DNA of 58,318 nt from DASUTB01 sp036374835 (GCA_036374835.1 DASUTB010000085.1:1-58318); one strand, 5' to 3'. Counted from the first letter of the stretch, positions 15,734 through 24,376 are shown. Notes: generated from the sequence alone by a model not told the origin. Made by a program: numbers and translations.

Positions 15734-16462
15734 ATGACCGACCGACCAGTCCGGATCGAGCTTGCCGGCCTGACCAAGGCGTACGGCGGCATTCGTGTCG
15801 TCGAAGAGCTCACCTTCACCGCCGAGCCGGGCACGATCACCGCCTTTCTCGGCCCGAACGGTGCCGGCAAGACGACGGCGTTTCGAATGCTGCTGGGGCT
15901 GGTACGACCGGACGCAGGACGCGCAACGATCGGCGGTCGCCGGTATGCGGACCTCCCAGAGCCGGCAACCGAGGTCGGTGCCGTGCTCGAAACGACCGGC
16001 TTCCACCCGGCGCGCACCGGACGCAACCACTTGCGGACGTACTGCCGGATGAACGGCCTCGCCCTCGAACGCGCCGACGAGGTACTGGATCTGGTCGGCC
16101 TCCGGGACGCCGCTCGCCGCGCCGTCCGCGGCTACTCGCTGGGCATGCGCCAACGGCTCGGCCTGGCACACGCGCTTCTCGGGGACCCGCGAGTCCTCAT
16201 CCTGGATGAACCGGCCAACGGGCTGGACCCGGAAGGCATCGTCTGGCTTCGCTCTCTCCTGAGGGAGCTGGCCGCGCACGGTCGCACCATCCTCGTATCG
16301 AGTCACGTGCTGTCCGAAGTTCAGCAGCTCGTCGACCGGGCCGTGATCATCACCGGCGGCCGATGCGTCTACGAAGGAGCGCTCGCCGACCTCGCCGGCG
16401 AACCGGATGGCCTCGAGGCTGCTTTCATCGCGAAGACCTCCGGAAGAGCGATCGCACCGTGA
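15734..16462 (+). CDS. ABC transporter ATP-binding protein
   Basis: A 242-residue ATPase with Walker A GPNGAGKTT, signature YSLGMRQRLGLAHALLG, and Walker B VLILDEPANGLDPEG. It matches the CcmA/BcrA-like branch that works with ABC-2 permeases. GGAGGGCAAC precedes the ATG. Its stop overlaps the permease start (GTGA). The divergent TetR regulator suggests inducible export of a toxic small molecule; the substrate is unknown. Confidence 0.92.
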   Translation: MTDRPVRIELAGLTKAYGGIRVVEELTFTAEPGTITAFLGPNGAGKTTAFRMLLGLVRPDAGRATIGGRRYADLPEPATEVGAVLETTGFHPARTGRNHLRTYCRMNGLALERADEVLDLVGLRDAARRAVRGYSLGMRQRLGLAHALLGDPRVLILDEPANGLDPEGIVWLRSLLRELAAHGRTILVSSHVLSEVQQLVDRAVIITGGRCVYEGALADLAGEPDGLEAAFIAKTSGRAIAP

Positions 16463-17217
16463 AGCGATTGATCGCGGGCGAGTTCAGCAAGCTGGCCACC
16501 ACCCGGCTCTGGTGCTGGTTGCTCATCGCGTCGATGGGTATCTCAGCCCTCTACGCCGGGCTCAACATCGGATTCGCCGACAACACGGTGACCTATTCGC
16601 TCGCGACACCGCAGGGCCAGCAAACGCTCTTCAGCGTGGCGGCAAGTGCGGCTGCACCGCTCGCGGCCGTGCTCGGTGCGATCGGACTCACAGGTGAGTT
16701 TCGCCACCGCACCGCCACCGCGACGTTCCTCGCAAGCCCGAACCGGGGACGTGTCGTCGCGGCCAAGTTCGTGACTTACGGCGCGGTCGGCGCCGGCTAC
16801 GGCGTCGTGAGTACCGCCGTGGTCGCCGCTCTTGCGACGACCTGGCTGCCGGCGAAGGGAATCGAGATCTCGCTGACTGGCAACGGCCTGCCGGCCACCA
16901 TGATCGGTGGAGTAGCGGCAGTGGCCATCTATGGCCTCATCGGCGTCGGCCTCGGTGCGCTGTTGCGCGACCAAGTCGCCACCGTGGTCGGCATGCTGAT
17001 CTACCTGTACGTCGTCGAGAACATCATCACTGGGATTCCAGCCCTCTCGGGCTGGACGATATACCTGCCCGGGCAGGCGGCCAACGCGTTGACCGGCATG
17101 GCGCTCACCACCCGCGACTTCCTACCCGCGTGGCACGGTGGTCTGCTGCTCGCCGGGTACGGCATCATGTTCGCGGTCGCCGGCAACTATCTGACGATGC
17201 GCCGCGATATCGCGTGA
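16459..17217 (+). CDS. ABC-2 type transporter permease
   Basis: A 252-residue membrane protein. The N terminus 'KRLIAGEFSKLATTRLWCWLL' followed by an extracytoplasmic loop and five more helices is typical of BcrB-like ABC-2 permeases ('EFRHRTATATFLASPNRGRVVAAKF' near 75-100). GTG at 16459 overlaps the ATPase stop. It forms the membrane half of the exporter encoded with the gene at 15734. Confidence 0.88.
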   Translation: MKRLIAGEFSKLATTRLWCWLLIASMGISALYAGLNIGFADNTVTYSLATPQGQQTLFSVAASAAAPLAAVLGAIGLTGEFRHRTATATFLASPNRGRVVAAKFVTYGAVGAGYGVVSTAVVAALATTWLPAKGIEISLTGNGLPATMIGGVAAVAIYGLIGVGLGALLRDQVATVVGMLIYLYVVENIITGIPALSGWTIYLPGQAANALTGMALTTRDFLPAWHGGLLLAGYGIMFAVAGNYLTMRRDIA

Positions 17218-17253
17218 CGCCTATCGAGACGTTCATACTGCCGATCACTGCGC

Positions 17254-17985
17254 TCATCCGCGCTTGGCCAGGCCTGCTCGGTCGGTGAGCTCGATCGTGC
17301 CGTAACTGATCGAGATCAGGCCGTTGGCCTCGAGCTGCTTGAGTACCTTGTTCAGCGACGGACGCTGGACGCCCAGCATCGCCGCGATCGTGCGTTGTGT
17401 CAGCTCCACCCGGTTCTCGACAGCTTCGTCCAGCAAGAGCCGGGCGACCTGCTCGGTCAATGACTTGCCGAGCAGTCCCAGGATGCGCTCCTGGCTTGCG
17501 GCCAGCCGCCGAGCGACGCTCGACAGCCAGCGCCGGGCGATCGCCGGGTTGGTCTGGACGAGCGACTCGAAGCCTGGTGCGCTCAGGTGCAGGACGCTGG
17601 CGTCGGTCAATGCCCGCGCGGTGTACGGCATGGGCATGCCGAGAAGCAGTTCGATGTCGCCGTCCACGTCGCCGGGTCGCAACACGTGGATGACGGCGCG
17701 GCGGCGGCCTGAGCCGAGCGAAAGCTCGACCCGTCCCTCCCGCACGATCCAGACACCCGAGCGCTGCTCACCGGCGGTGAACACGGCCGTCCCGCGTGAG
17801 GCATCTCGCTGCTCGAGCACGCCGGCCAGCGCAGTGACGTCCTCCGGGCGCAACGGTGCGCCGTCACCCCGGCCGACACAGCGGGCGACCCACGCGGCTT
17901 GACGCAACCTCGCGTCGGTGGAGTCGCCACCGAGACGGCGCAGCGCCTGGCCCACCGCACCGACGGGGTTCACGCCGCCGTCCAT
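17254..17985 (-). CDS. Crp/Fnr family transcriptional regulator
   Basis: A 243-residue protein with a 45-residue N-terminal extension, a cNMP-like barrel (about 50-165, 'GTAVFTAGEQRSGVWIVREGRVELSL'), and a C-terminal winged helix containing LTQRTIAAMLGVQRPSLNKVLKQLEANGLI. Only one cysteine is visible, in the N-terminal extension, so no Fnr-type iron-sulfur cluster is expected. It is divergent from a run of four membrane and thiol-redox genes. Two perfect palindromes in the shared region, one of the exact Crp/Fnr form 5-N6-5, argue that it regulates them. Confidence 0.88.
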   Translation of the reverse strand: MDGGVNPVGAVGQALRRLGGDSTDARLRQAAWVARCVGRGDGAPLRPEDVTALAGVLEQRDASRGTAVFTAGEQRSGVWIVREGRVELSLGSGRRRAVIHVLRPGDVDGDIELLLGMPMPYTARALTDASVLHLSAPGFESLVQTNPAIARRWLSSVARRLAASQERILGLLGKSLTEQVARLLLDEAVENRVELTQRTIAAMLGVQRPSLNKVLKQLEANGLISISYGTIELTDRAGLAKRG

Positions 17986-17995
17986 GGACCAATTC

Positions 17996-18011
17996 TGTCA
18001 TCGTGCTGACA
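17996..18011. promoter_or_regulatory. TGTCA-N6-TGACA palindrome, candidate Crp/Fnr site 1
   Basis: A perfect 5-6-5 inverted repeat, 10 bases upstream of the Crp/Fnr gene start. Geometry equals that of Crp sites (TGTGA-N6-TCACA), with changed half-site bases. A site this close to its own gene suggests autoregulation. Confidence 0.6.
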
Positions 18012-18047
18012 CTTTCGAGTGAAGCCGTGCCGCCGCCGGGTTCAACG

Positions 18048-18068
18048 GAGTGACAGAAGGCGTCACTC
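18048..18068. promoter_or_regulatory. GAGTGAC-N7-GTCACTC palindrome, candidate regulator site 2
   Basis: A perfect 7-7-7 inverted repeat, 15 bases before the start at 18084. It shares TGAC/GTCA half-sites with site 1 but in the opposite arrangement. It overlaps where the membrane-protein transcript would begin and could be an operator or a leader hairpin. Confidence 0.5.
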
Positions 18069-18083
18069 GACTCGGAGGTAACC

Positions 18084-18578
18084 ATGGATGCCAACACAAT
18101 CAAGGTCGGCGCGCTCGGCGGGATGCTCGCCGGCGCCATGATGGCGATGTTCGCCATGCTCGCGATGTGGCTGGACAACGTCTCGGATACCGGGTTCTGG
18201 ACCCCGGTTAATCTGATCGCCCATACGTTCTGGCGAGGCGCTCCGCTGGACGACGAGTTCAGCGTCGGCGGGCTCATCCTCGGCGTAGTCGTGCACATGA
18301 TGATGGCGATGATGCTCGGTGCGGTGATCGCCGTGATCGTGAGCCGGATACCCGCGCTGCGCGCGAATCTCGGAAGCCGCCTTGCGACCGGTGTCGGCGC
18401 CGGCTTGATGGTCTGGGTTGTCATGCAATACATCCTGTGGCCGCTCGTCGACGAGTCGGCGGTGGACGCGTTCACGCCATGGATCTTCGCCGTGTCGCAT
18501 GTCGTCTTCGGCATGGCGCTCGCTGCGACGCTGCATGCCGTCTCGCGTACCGGCACGCGGGACGCGGCAACGGCATAG
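18084..18578 (+). CDS. Methionine-rich four-helix membrane protein
   Basis: A 164-residue protein with four helices (about 7-30, 62-87, 100-118, 130-152). It has many Met residues in helices 1 and 2 (GAMMAMFAMLAMW; VHMMMAMMLG), which may line a soft-metal or hydrophobic path. No known family is recognised with confidence. GGAGGTAACC precedes the ATG. It is the first gene of a run with TauE, TlpA-like and CcdA-like genes, downstream of two candidate Crp/Fnr sites. Confidence 0.8.
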   Translation: MDANTIKVGALGGMLAGAMMAMFAMLAMWLDNVSDTGFWTPVNLIAHTFWRGAPLDDEFSVGGLILGVVVHMMMAMMLGAVIAVIVSRIPALRANLGSRLATGVGAGLMVWVVMQYILWPLVDESAVDAFTPWIFAVSHVVFGMALAATLHAVSRTGTRDAATA

Positions 18579-18608
18579 CCGCGACTCGAGAACGTCTGGA
18601 GATCTCGC

Positions 18609-19514
18609 ATGGACTGGACGATCTACTGGTTCATGCTGCCGGCGTGCATCATGATCGCCAGCGTGGCGATGTTCAGTGGGATCAGCGGCGCGGCGCTGCT
18701 GATCCCGCTGTTCCTCATCGGCTTCCCGCTGCTGGACGCCCCGCAGCTCACGACCGTCGCGGCCATCGGCACCGCATTGATACTCGAGACGTCCGGTTTC
18801 GGCATGGGTGTTTATCGGTACCTGCACTTCCGGCTCGCCGACCTGCGAACCGCGCGGTTCCTCATCGTCGTCACCCTGCCCCTCGGAGCACTCGGCGCTA
18901 TCGCCGCACCACGGCTGCCCGAACAGGGTCTTCGCCTCGGATACGGCGCGGCCATGGTGATCCTTGCGGTCCTGATGGCCGTGGAGTTGCGCCGTCATGC
19001 AGAGCCGGTCGACGTCGTCCCGGCATCCGTCCCATCGCAGCCGGGCGCAGTCTCAACGGTGCCTCGTGCCGAGCTACGCGAGGTAGCCGCACGCAATGGC
19101 GCCCGCTACACGTATCACGCTCGCGGACTGCCCGGCCAGCGAGTGTTCTCGGGTGTCGGTGCGTTCGCCGCCGGGCTGATCTCGACCGGAGTCGGCGAAG
19201 CCACGATGCCCACGCTGGTCCGCCGTTCCCGTTTCCCGGTACCGGTCGCGGCCGCGACGTCGACGGTCGTGGTCGCCGGCACGGTGGTCGGCGCCGCAGT
19301 CACGCACGCCGTCCAGCTCACTCTCGAAGGTGGCCTCAGCGCAGTCCCGTGGAACCTCATCGTCTGGGCGGTGCCCGGCGCACTCATCGGCGCCACGATC
19401 GGCGCCCGGCTGCAGGGCCACATCGACGAGCGTGTCGCCAAAGGGTTCTTCGCCGCGCTATTCCTCGCGATCGGCGCCACATTCCTGCTGGCCTTCACCG
19501 TGCTCGGCTTCTAG
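18609..19514 (+). CDS. TauE/SafE family sulfite/organosulfur exporter
   Basis: A 301-residue membrane protein with two sets of four helices, each opening with a glycine-rich signature (FSGISGAALLIPLFL near 22-37 and AAGLISTGVGEATMP near 190-204). A cytoplasmic loop lies between them (about 135-180). TauE/SafE proteins export sulfite, sulfoacetate or related anions. It follows the Met-rich membrane protein by 30 bases and precedes a thiol-redox pair, consistent with sulfur handling under the divergent Crp/Fnr regulator. Confidence 0.88.
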   Translation: MDWTIYWFMLPACIMIASVAMFSGISGAALLIPLFLIGFPLLDAPQLTTVAAIGTALILETSGFGMGVYRYLHFRLADLRTARFLIVVTLPLGALGAIAAPRLPEQGLRLGYGAAMVILAVLMAVELRRHAEPVDVVPASVPSQPGAVSTVPRAELREVAARNGARYTYHARGLPGQRVFSGVGAFAAGLISTGVGEATMPTLVRRSRFPVPVAAATSTVVVAGTVVGAAVTHAVQLTLEGGLSAVPWNLIVWAVPGALIGATIGARLQGHIDERVAKGFFAALFLAIGATFLLAFTVLGF

Positions 19515-19592
19515 CGGACGCCTCCTTGCTGACCGACCTGCACGTGACCAGGCTTACAGAGCCGCCACCGCCCACGACCGCAGGCTTGTACC

Positions 19593-20123
19593 GTGAGACG
19601 ACTTGCTGCGCCATTGCTCGCTCTCGCCCTGGTCGCCGTCAGTTGCGGAACGGACAGTGGGGACGGCGTCGCGGACGAAGCGTCCTTCGACGTCGTGCCG
19701 TACAACCACGAGGACGTCTTCGGCGGCTCTGATGTGCAGTTCAGCTCGGTACTGGGCAACGGCACCCCGGTCGTGCTGAACTTCTGGGCCGCGCTGTGCC
19801 CGCCGTGCCTGGCCGAGATGCCCTGGCTACAGGCGGCATCCGAACAGTACGAAGGCGAGGTGCTCCTTGTCGGGGTGGACGTCGGGCCGTTCACCGGACT
19901 CGGCAACAACGAGCAGGGCGCCGACCTGCTCGACGAGCTCGGCATCACCTACCCGGCCGCGTACGCCGTGGACGACACGCCGCTGCGCGAATTCGAAGTG
20001 ATCGGCATGCCGTCGACGGTGTTCTTCGACGGCGACGGCCGCATCGTGGAATCCCACTCCGGAATCCTCACCGAATCGCAGATCGAGGACTGGTTCAGCC
20101 GCTTGGCCGACGGTGCATCATGA
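19593..20123 (+). CDS. TlpA/ResA-like thioredoxin-fold lipoprotein
   Basis: A 176-residue exported protein. The leader ends in AVSC (lipid Cys18). A thioredoxin fold follows with active site WAALCPPC (Cys69, Cys72) and the cis-Pro loop 'GMPSTVFFDGDG'. CPPC is usual for reducing TlpA/ResA proteins that act on apocytochromes or other exported cysteines. GTG at 19593. It overlaps the CcdA-like gene by four bases, the expected electron donor. Confidence 0.9.
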   Translation: MRRLAAPLLALALVAVSCGTDSGDGVADEASFDVVPYNHEDVFGGSDVQFSSVLGNGTPVVLNFWAALCPPCLAEMPWLQAASEQYEGEVLLVGVDVGPFTGLGNNEQGADLLDELGITYPAAYAVDDTPLREFEVIGMPSTVFFDGDGRIVESHSGILTESQIEDWFSRLADGAS

Positions 20124-21007
20124 CCAGGTACGACGAGCCCACTACAGCGAAGGCCCGGCGCACCCGACGGCTGATGATTGCGATCGTCGCGGTTGCCGGG
20201 ACGCTCGCCGTCGCCATCGGCGCCGCCGTTATCACGTCCGGCATCGGCGCATTGAACCTCGCCGTCGAACGGTTCGTCGGCGAGTCGCAGGGAGCGCTCG
20301 GGGACGTCGGCGGACTCCTGCCGCTCGGCCTCGCGTTCGCAGCGGGCATGGCGTCGGCGGTGAATCCGTGTGGGTTCCCACTACTACCGGCCTATCTCGG
20401 GCTGTTCCTCTCCGAACGGGACGCGCCCGGTCGCCGTCCCGTCGCCTCACTCGGTAGGGCGCTCCTGGTCGGCGGCACGGTCACGGTCGCGTTCGTGGTC
20501 CTGTTCAGCGCGGTCGGCCTGCCCATCGCACTCGGGGCCCGCGTGGTCGTCGACTGGCTGCCCTGGATCGCGCTCGGGCTCGGCGTCGTCCTCGTCGGAG
20601 TCGGCGGCTACCGCGTGGCCGGTGGCTCGCTCTACAGCGCACTGCCGGAGCGGCTCGGTGCCCGGCTGAACTTCGGCGAGCGCGGTGTGCCGTCATACTT
20701 CGCCTTCGGGGTCGCGTACGGGCTGGCCTCGCTGAGCTGCACGCTCCCGATCTTCCTGCCCGTAGTAGGCCTTTCGGTCGCCGGCTCGGCCGGATTGACG
20801 TCCCTCGGCTCGCTCGCCCTCTACGGCCTCGGCATGGGCACGGTCATCGTCACACTGACCGTCGCCACGGCCCTCTTCCGCACCGCGCTGACGACCCGGC
20901 TGCGGCGCGTCCTGCCCTACATAGAGACCATTGGCACGATCGCGCTGTTCGTCGCCGGCGCCTATCTCGTCTACTACTGGCTGACGATCGGCGGGCTGCT
21001 CGGTTGA
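20120..21007 (+). CDS. CcdA-like thiol-disulfide electron carrier
   Basis: A 295-residue protein with an N-terminal anchor and six further helices of the CcdA/DsbD-beta type. The two redox cysteines are in 'ASAVNPCGFPLLPAYL' and 'GLASLSCTLPIF', the normal duplicated positions. It would carry reducing power from cytoplasmic thioredoxin to the TlpA-like lipoprotein encoded just before it. ATG at 20120 overlaps that gene's stop. No cytochrome c assembly gene is nearby, so the client protein is unknown. Confidence 0.9.
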   Translation: MTRYDEPTTAKARRTRRLMIAIVAVAGTLAVAIGAAVITSGIGALNLAVERFVGESQGALGDVGGLLPLGLAFAAGMASAVNPCGFPLLPAYLGLFLSERDAPGRRPVASLGRALLVGGTVTVAFVVLFSAVGLPIALGARVVVDWLPWIALGLGVVLVGVGGYRVAGGSLYSALPERLGARLNFGERGVPSYFAFGVAYGLASLSCTLPIFLPVVGLSVAGSAGLTSLGSLALYGLGMGTVIVTLTVATALFRTALTTRLRRVLPYIETIGTIALFVAGAYLVYYWLTIGGLLG

Positions 21008-21011
21008 GACC

Positions 21012-21593
21012 TCACCCACCGGTCGTCGATTGACGCCGCTCGGCCTCGGTTCTTACTGCCGCCAGCGATTGCGCGACCGTGCGCTCCCAGGTCCGGGCGA
21101 CGAGCCGTCCCCACCACGATCCGATGAACCACAGGTCTGTACCCAGCTCACCGTGGTACTCCAGCCGGGTCGTATCTCCGGCATCCTCCAGGACGAACTG
21201 CTCCACCACGTGCGGAACCGGCCCTCGAACCAGCCTGAAGTGGACGCGCTCCGGACGTTCGAAGCGGACCGTCTCCACCGTCGTCGCCACCAGGCGGCCG
21301 CCGTGCACCGGAGTCCGGTGGGCAGCAAGCACAAGGTCGTCGCCTCGTTCGAGGATCTCGATCTTCTCTGCGACTGCTCGCGGCTGACGTCCCAGGTACG
21401 GCATGGCGATGATGTCGAAGACCAACTCCCTAGGGGCTGCGATCTCGACGATCTGCGGGCCGAGCGGACGGGTGCGGCGGCCGATGCCGATGTCGAACGG
21501 CACCGCGCCGGTCACGACTCCGACGTACGCGAGTACCGCCAACCCGAGGACGATCAGTCCGACGATCGACCAGAGCATCGCTCGCGCTTCCAT
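21012..21593 (-). CDS. Membrane-anchored SRPBCC family protein
   Basis: A 193-residue protein with one N-terminal helix (about 6-27) followed by a START-like domain ('GPQIVEIAAPRELVFDIIAMPYLG', ending in an amphipathic helix 'ERTVAQSLAAVRTEAERR'). ATG at 21593 is preferred; an ATG at 21578 is possible. It converges on the CcdA-like gene with five bases between stops. A lipid-binding role is inferred only from the fold. Confidence 0.78.
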   Translation of the reverse strand: MEARAMLWSIVGLIVLGLAVLAYVGVVTGAVPFDIGIGRRTRPLGPQIVEIAAPRELVFDIIAMPYLGRQPRAVAEKIEILERGDDLVLAAHRTPVHGGRLVATTVETVRFERPERVHFRLVRGPVPHVVEQFVLEDAGDTTRLEYHGELGTDLWFIGSWWGRLVARTWERTVAQSLAAVRTEAERRQSTTGG

Positions 21594-21669
21594 GCCTGCC
21601 GCATGCCCCGACCATACGCACCGTGACGGGACCATCTGCGTGCGCCGGCTCACATTCCTCGGCAGTCGG

Positions 21670-22254
21670 CTAACAGTTGGCCACCGGCGCAACGTTGATG
21701 ATCGCGGTCAGCGGCACGTCGACCACTCCGTCGGCGGTGTTCAGCCGGAGGGCCCCGTCCGGCCCGTCGAGCAGCTCACCGCAAAGGCTCGAATCCGCTC
21801 CGCGGACTTCCACATCCGGACCGCCGCCCTCGGCGGCCGGCCACCATGCGGTGAGCGTGGCGGCGACCACTGCCGCCATCGCCAGGTAGGTCAGCACGAT
21901 GCCGGTACGGAGCCGGCCCGTCCCCCGCCGTGCGGCGCCCGTCGCCTCCTCAGGTGTGCCGGGCAACGCGTACGCGACCGTGCCCACTAGGAAGATCGCG
22001 ACGAGTGCGAGTACGAATGACGACGAGACCAGCGCGGCCGCGATGCCCTGGGCCCACGGCGGAGCCGAGGAGGCCCCGCCGGCCCACGTAACACTGCAGA
22101 AGCCGACGAACCCGAGAACGGCCAACTGGATGCGAAGCCACCCGCGCGCCGAGTCGGCCGGCGAACCGGGCAGCCCGGACCCTTGGGACGCGTCACTGTT
22201 CTGCCCGTGGGTCTCCCGCTCATCGCCGGCGTTGAATGGCTTTGGTACCTCCAT
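21670..22254 (-). CDS. Three-helix membrane protein with extracytoplasmic domain
   Basis: A 194-residue protein with helices at about 43-62, 70-93 and 115-138, followed by an acidic outer domain holding a Cys pair about 40 residues apart (SSLCGEL and the terminal VANC). GGAAGG precedes the ATG. No family is recognised. It is transcribed with the SRPBCC gene and away from the FetA-like ATPase. Confidence 0.7.
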   Translation of the reverse strand: MEVPKPFNAGDERETHGQNSDASQGSGLPGSPADSARGWLRIQLAVLGFVGFCSVTWAGGASSAPPWAQGIAAALVSSSFVLALVAIFLVGTVAYALPGTPEEATGAARRGTGRLRTGIVLTYLAMAAVVAATLTAWWPAAEGGGPDVEVRGADSSLCGELLDGPDGALRLNTADGVVDVPLTAIINVAPVANC

Positions 22255-22361
22255 CACACCTTCCTATCGCAGCCGAGGACTGCAAGCATCGCGCCGACGG
22301 AGCGTCCGCCGCTCCGGGGCGATACCTCCGCACCGGTCGCCCTGGCTCTAAGGTGGCGCGA

Positions 22362-23036
22362 GTGGGTGAGCCGAGCGGATTCATTTTCCAGGACGTCGTG
22401 GTGGAGCGGGGCAATCGCCGCGCACTGGACGGCTTCTCGGCCGAGATCCCGGCAACCGGCATCACTGCGGTATTCGGGCCGTCCGGCTCGGGCAAGTCGA
22501 CACTACTGCGGCTGTGCAACCGGCTCGAGGTGCCGACGAAGGGGCGCGTCCTGCTCGACGGCGTCGACATCGCCTCGTTCGATCCGCTGCGACTGCGACG
22601 CCGAGTCGGAATGGTCCTGCAGCGGCCCACGCCGTTCCCGGGAACCGTGCGAGACAACCTCCGCACCGCGGCTCCCGATGCCGACTCGGACCGGCTCAGC
22701 CGGGCGCTCACCCGAGCCGCCCTCGACACCTCCTGGCTGGACCGCGACGCGACCACGCTGTCCGGCGGCGAAGCGCAACGGGTTTGCATGGCGCGCACCC
22801 TCGTGACCGAACCCACAACACTGCTGCTGGACGAACCGACGTCCAGCCTGGACGAGGCGGCCGCGAGCGTTCTCGAGCGCGCCGTCCGCGACCTGGCCCG
22901 AGCCGGCACGGCCGTCGTGTGGGTCAGCCATGATCCGGCTCAGGTGAAGAGGATGGCGGATCACATCGTGCGGATCGAGCGCGGCCGGTACGCGGGCTCC
23001 GATCTCAGCAATCCGCCCGAGATGGTAGGAGAGTGA
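22362..23036 (+). CDS. FetA-like ABC ATPase of UPF0014 exporter
   Basis: A 224-residue ATPase with Walker A FGPSGSGKST, signature LSGGEAQRVCMARTL, and Walker B LLLDEPTSSLDE. It is short, as in FetA/YbbL and plant STAR1. GTG at 22362 follows AAGGTGG by six bases; GTG at 22353 is possible. It is directly followed by a UPF0014 (FetB-like) permease, which fixes the family. E. coli FetAB exports iron and raises resistance to peroxide (established). Confidence 0.88.
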   Translation: MGEPSGFIFQDVVVERGNRRALDGFSAEIPATGITAVFGPSGSGKSTLLRLCNRLEVPTKGRVLLDGVDIASFDPLRLRRRVGMVLQRPTPFPGTVRDNLRTAAPDADSDRLSRALTRAALDTSWLDRDATTLSGGEAQRVCMARTLVTEPTTLLLDEPTSSLDEAAASVLERAVRDLARAGTAVVWVSHDPAQVKRMADHIVRIERGRYAGSDLSNPPEMVGE

Positions 23037-23038
23037 TC

Positions 23039-23803
23039 ATGAACGGTGACGTCGGTGCCGCCGGGCTCGCCACATCACTGGCGTTGGTCGCGGTCGCGGT
23101 CTCGATCTCGCTGTGGCAACGGCTCGGTCTGGAGCGGCAGATCGTCTGGGCGGCGACCCGTGCGCTCGTTCAACTGCTACTCGTCGGCGCGGCGCTTGCG
23201 CTGATCATCGATCCCGCCCGGCCTTTGGTGTGGTCCTGGCTCTGGGTCATCGCGATGATCGGCTACGCCGGCGACGTCGCTCGTCGCCGCGCACCCGAAG
23301 TCCCAGGCGTCCTGCCGCTGGCCATCGCCGCGTTCGCCGCTGCGGCGGTGGTCGCACTGACGGTGATCTTCGCGCTGCGCGTCCTGCCGCTCGAGGGCCG
23401 GACGCTCGTACCGATCGCCGGCATGATGGTCGGAAACTCGATGACGGCCACCGTGCTCGTGGCGCGACGGCTGGTAGACGAGTTGCGCGACAAGCGTGAC
23501 GAAGTCGAGGCGCGGCTCGCCCTGGGACAACCGTCCGGTCACGCGGCCAAGCCCTACCTACGAACCGCGCTGCGGGCCGCAATCACACCCCAGATCGAGA
23601 CCACGAAGGCGACCGGCCTGGTGTTCATCCCCGGCGCGATGACCGGCCTGATCCTTGCCGGTGTCTCCCCCACCCAGGCGGTACTGGTGCAGGCCGTCGT
23701 GATGTTCCTCGTCCTCGGGTCCGTTGCGACCAGCACCGCTGTGATCGGGTTGGGACTGGTCCGGCGGCTGTTCACCGCGGACCACCGCCTCGTCCCACTC
23801 TAA
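23039..23803 (+). CDS. FetB-like (UPF0014) ABC exporter permease
   Basis: A 254-residue UPF0014 membrane protein with seven helices. Family blocks are present: 'MIGYAGDVARRRAPEVPG' near 75-95, 'LVPIAGMMVGNSMTATVLVARRL' near 123-145, and 'IPGAMTGLILAGVSPTQAVLVQAVVMFLVLGS' near 195-230. ATG at 23039 is chosen because AGGAGAG lies five bases upstream; GTG at 23033 overlaps the ATPase stop. With the ATPase it likely exports iron or another cation. Confidence 0.9.
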   Translation: MNGDVGAAGLATSLALVAVAVSISLWQRLGLERQIVWAATRALVQLLLVGAALALIIDPARPLVWSWLWVIAMIGYAGDVARRRAPEVPGVLPLAIAAFAAAAVVALTVIFALRVLPLEGRTLVPIAGMMVGNSMTATVLVARRLVDELRDKRDEVEARLALGQPSGHAAKPYLRTALRAAITPQIETTKATGLVFIPGAMTGLILAGVSPTQAVLVQAVVMFLVLGSVATSTAVIGLGLVRRLFTADHRLVPL

Positions 23804-23821
23804 CGCCGTGATCATGAGAGT

Positions 23822-23869
23822 GATCATGAATCCTAACCGGCCGATTCTGCGTGAATCGGCTTCATGATC
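23822..23869. terminator. Long hairpin, bidirectional terminator between fetB-like and Rieske genes
   Basis: Outer arms GATCATGAA (23822-23830) and TTCATGATC (23861-23869), and inner arms GCCGATTC (23840-23847) and GAATCGGC (23853-23860), are both perfect and enclose a 5-base loop. The unpaired 9 bases 23831-23839 form a bulge. It lies between two converging stops. GATCATGA is also present just upstream near 23810. A T-rich tail is short. Confidence 0.6.
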
Positions 23870-23890
23870 TTCGCCGCGAGGGCCCGCGGC

Positions 23891-24376
23891 CTAGGTCGCG
23901 ACGCTGATGTTGTCGCCGTCGACGGTCAACGCGACCTCGGGTAGCGGGTTCTGGGAGTCCGGGGTCAGCCCGGTAGCGGCCTGGACGACCGACCCGTCCT
24001 CGATCGAGAAGCGGCTGCCATGGCACGGGCAGTTGATGGTGCCGTCGCTGACCTCGGCGACCGTACACGACTGATGCGTGCAAATGGCCGAGAATCCCTT
24101 GAACTCACCTTCGCTCGGTTGCGTGATCACGACCTGCTGCTCGTCCAGGATCAGGCCGCCGCCGACCTCGACATCACCTGTGCTCGCGACGACCTCGCCG
24201 GCTCCGCTCTCGGCGTCGCCATTCCCGTCGGCGTCGCCGTTTCCCTCGTCCGAGGTATCGCCGTCGCCGGCCTCAGGCGGGTCGTCGTCCCCATACACGG
24301 CACAACCGGTTGCCGCGGACACGACGCCTGCCGCGCCAAGCACGAGCACGTTTCGCCTCGGAGTACCCGCCGTCAC
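23891..24376 (-). CDS. Rieske [2Fe-2S] protein, Tat-exported lipoprotein
   Basis: A 161-residue protein. Its leader has a twin-arginine (PRRNVLVLG) and ends at a lipobox-like AATGC (Cys25). An acidic Asp/Gly/Glu linker (28-60) leads to a Rieske domain with Cys99-x-His101 and Cys116-x-x-His119 as ligands and Cys104/Cys118 as the usual disulfide pair. GTG at 24376 has AGGAGG five bases upstream. It is the last gene of an operon with a DUF6529 membrane protein and a secreted acidic protein. A role as an electron carrier on the outer membrane face is likely; its partners are not known complexes. Confidence 0.9.
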   Translation of the reverse strand: MTAGTPRRNVLVLGAAGVVSAATGCAVYGDDDPPEAGDGDTSDEGNGDADGNGDAESGAGEVVASTGDVEVGGGLILDEQQVVITQPSEGEFKGFSAICTHQSCTVAEVSDGTINCPCHGSRFSIEDGSVVQAATGLTPDSQNPLPEVALTVDGDNISVAT

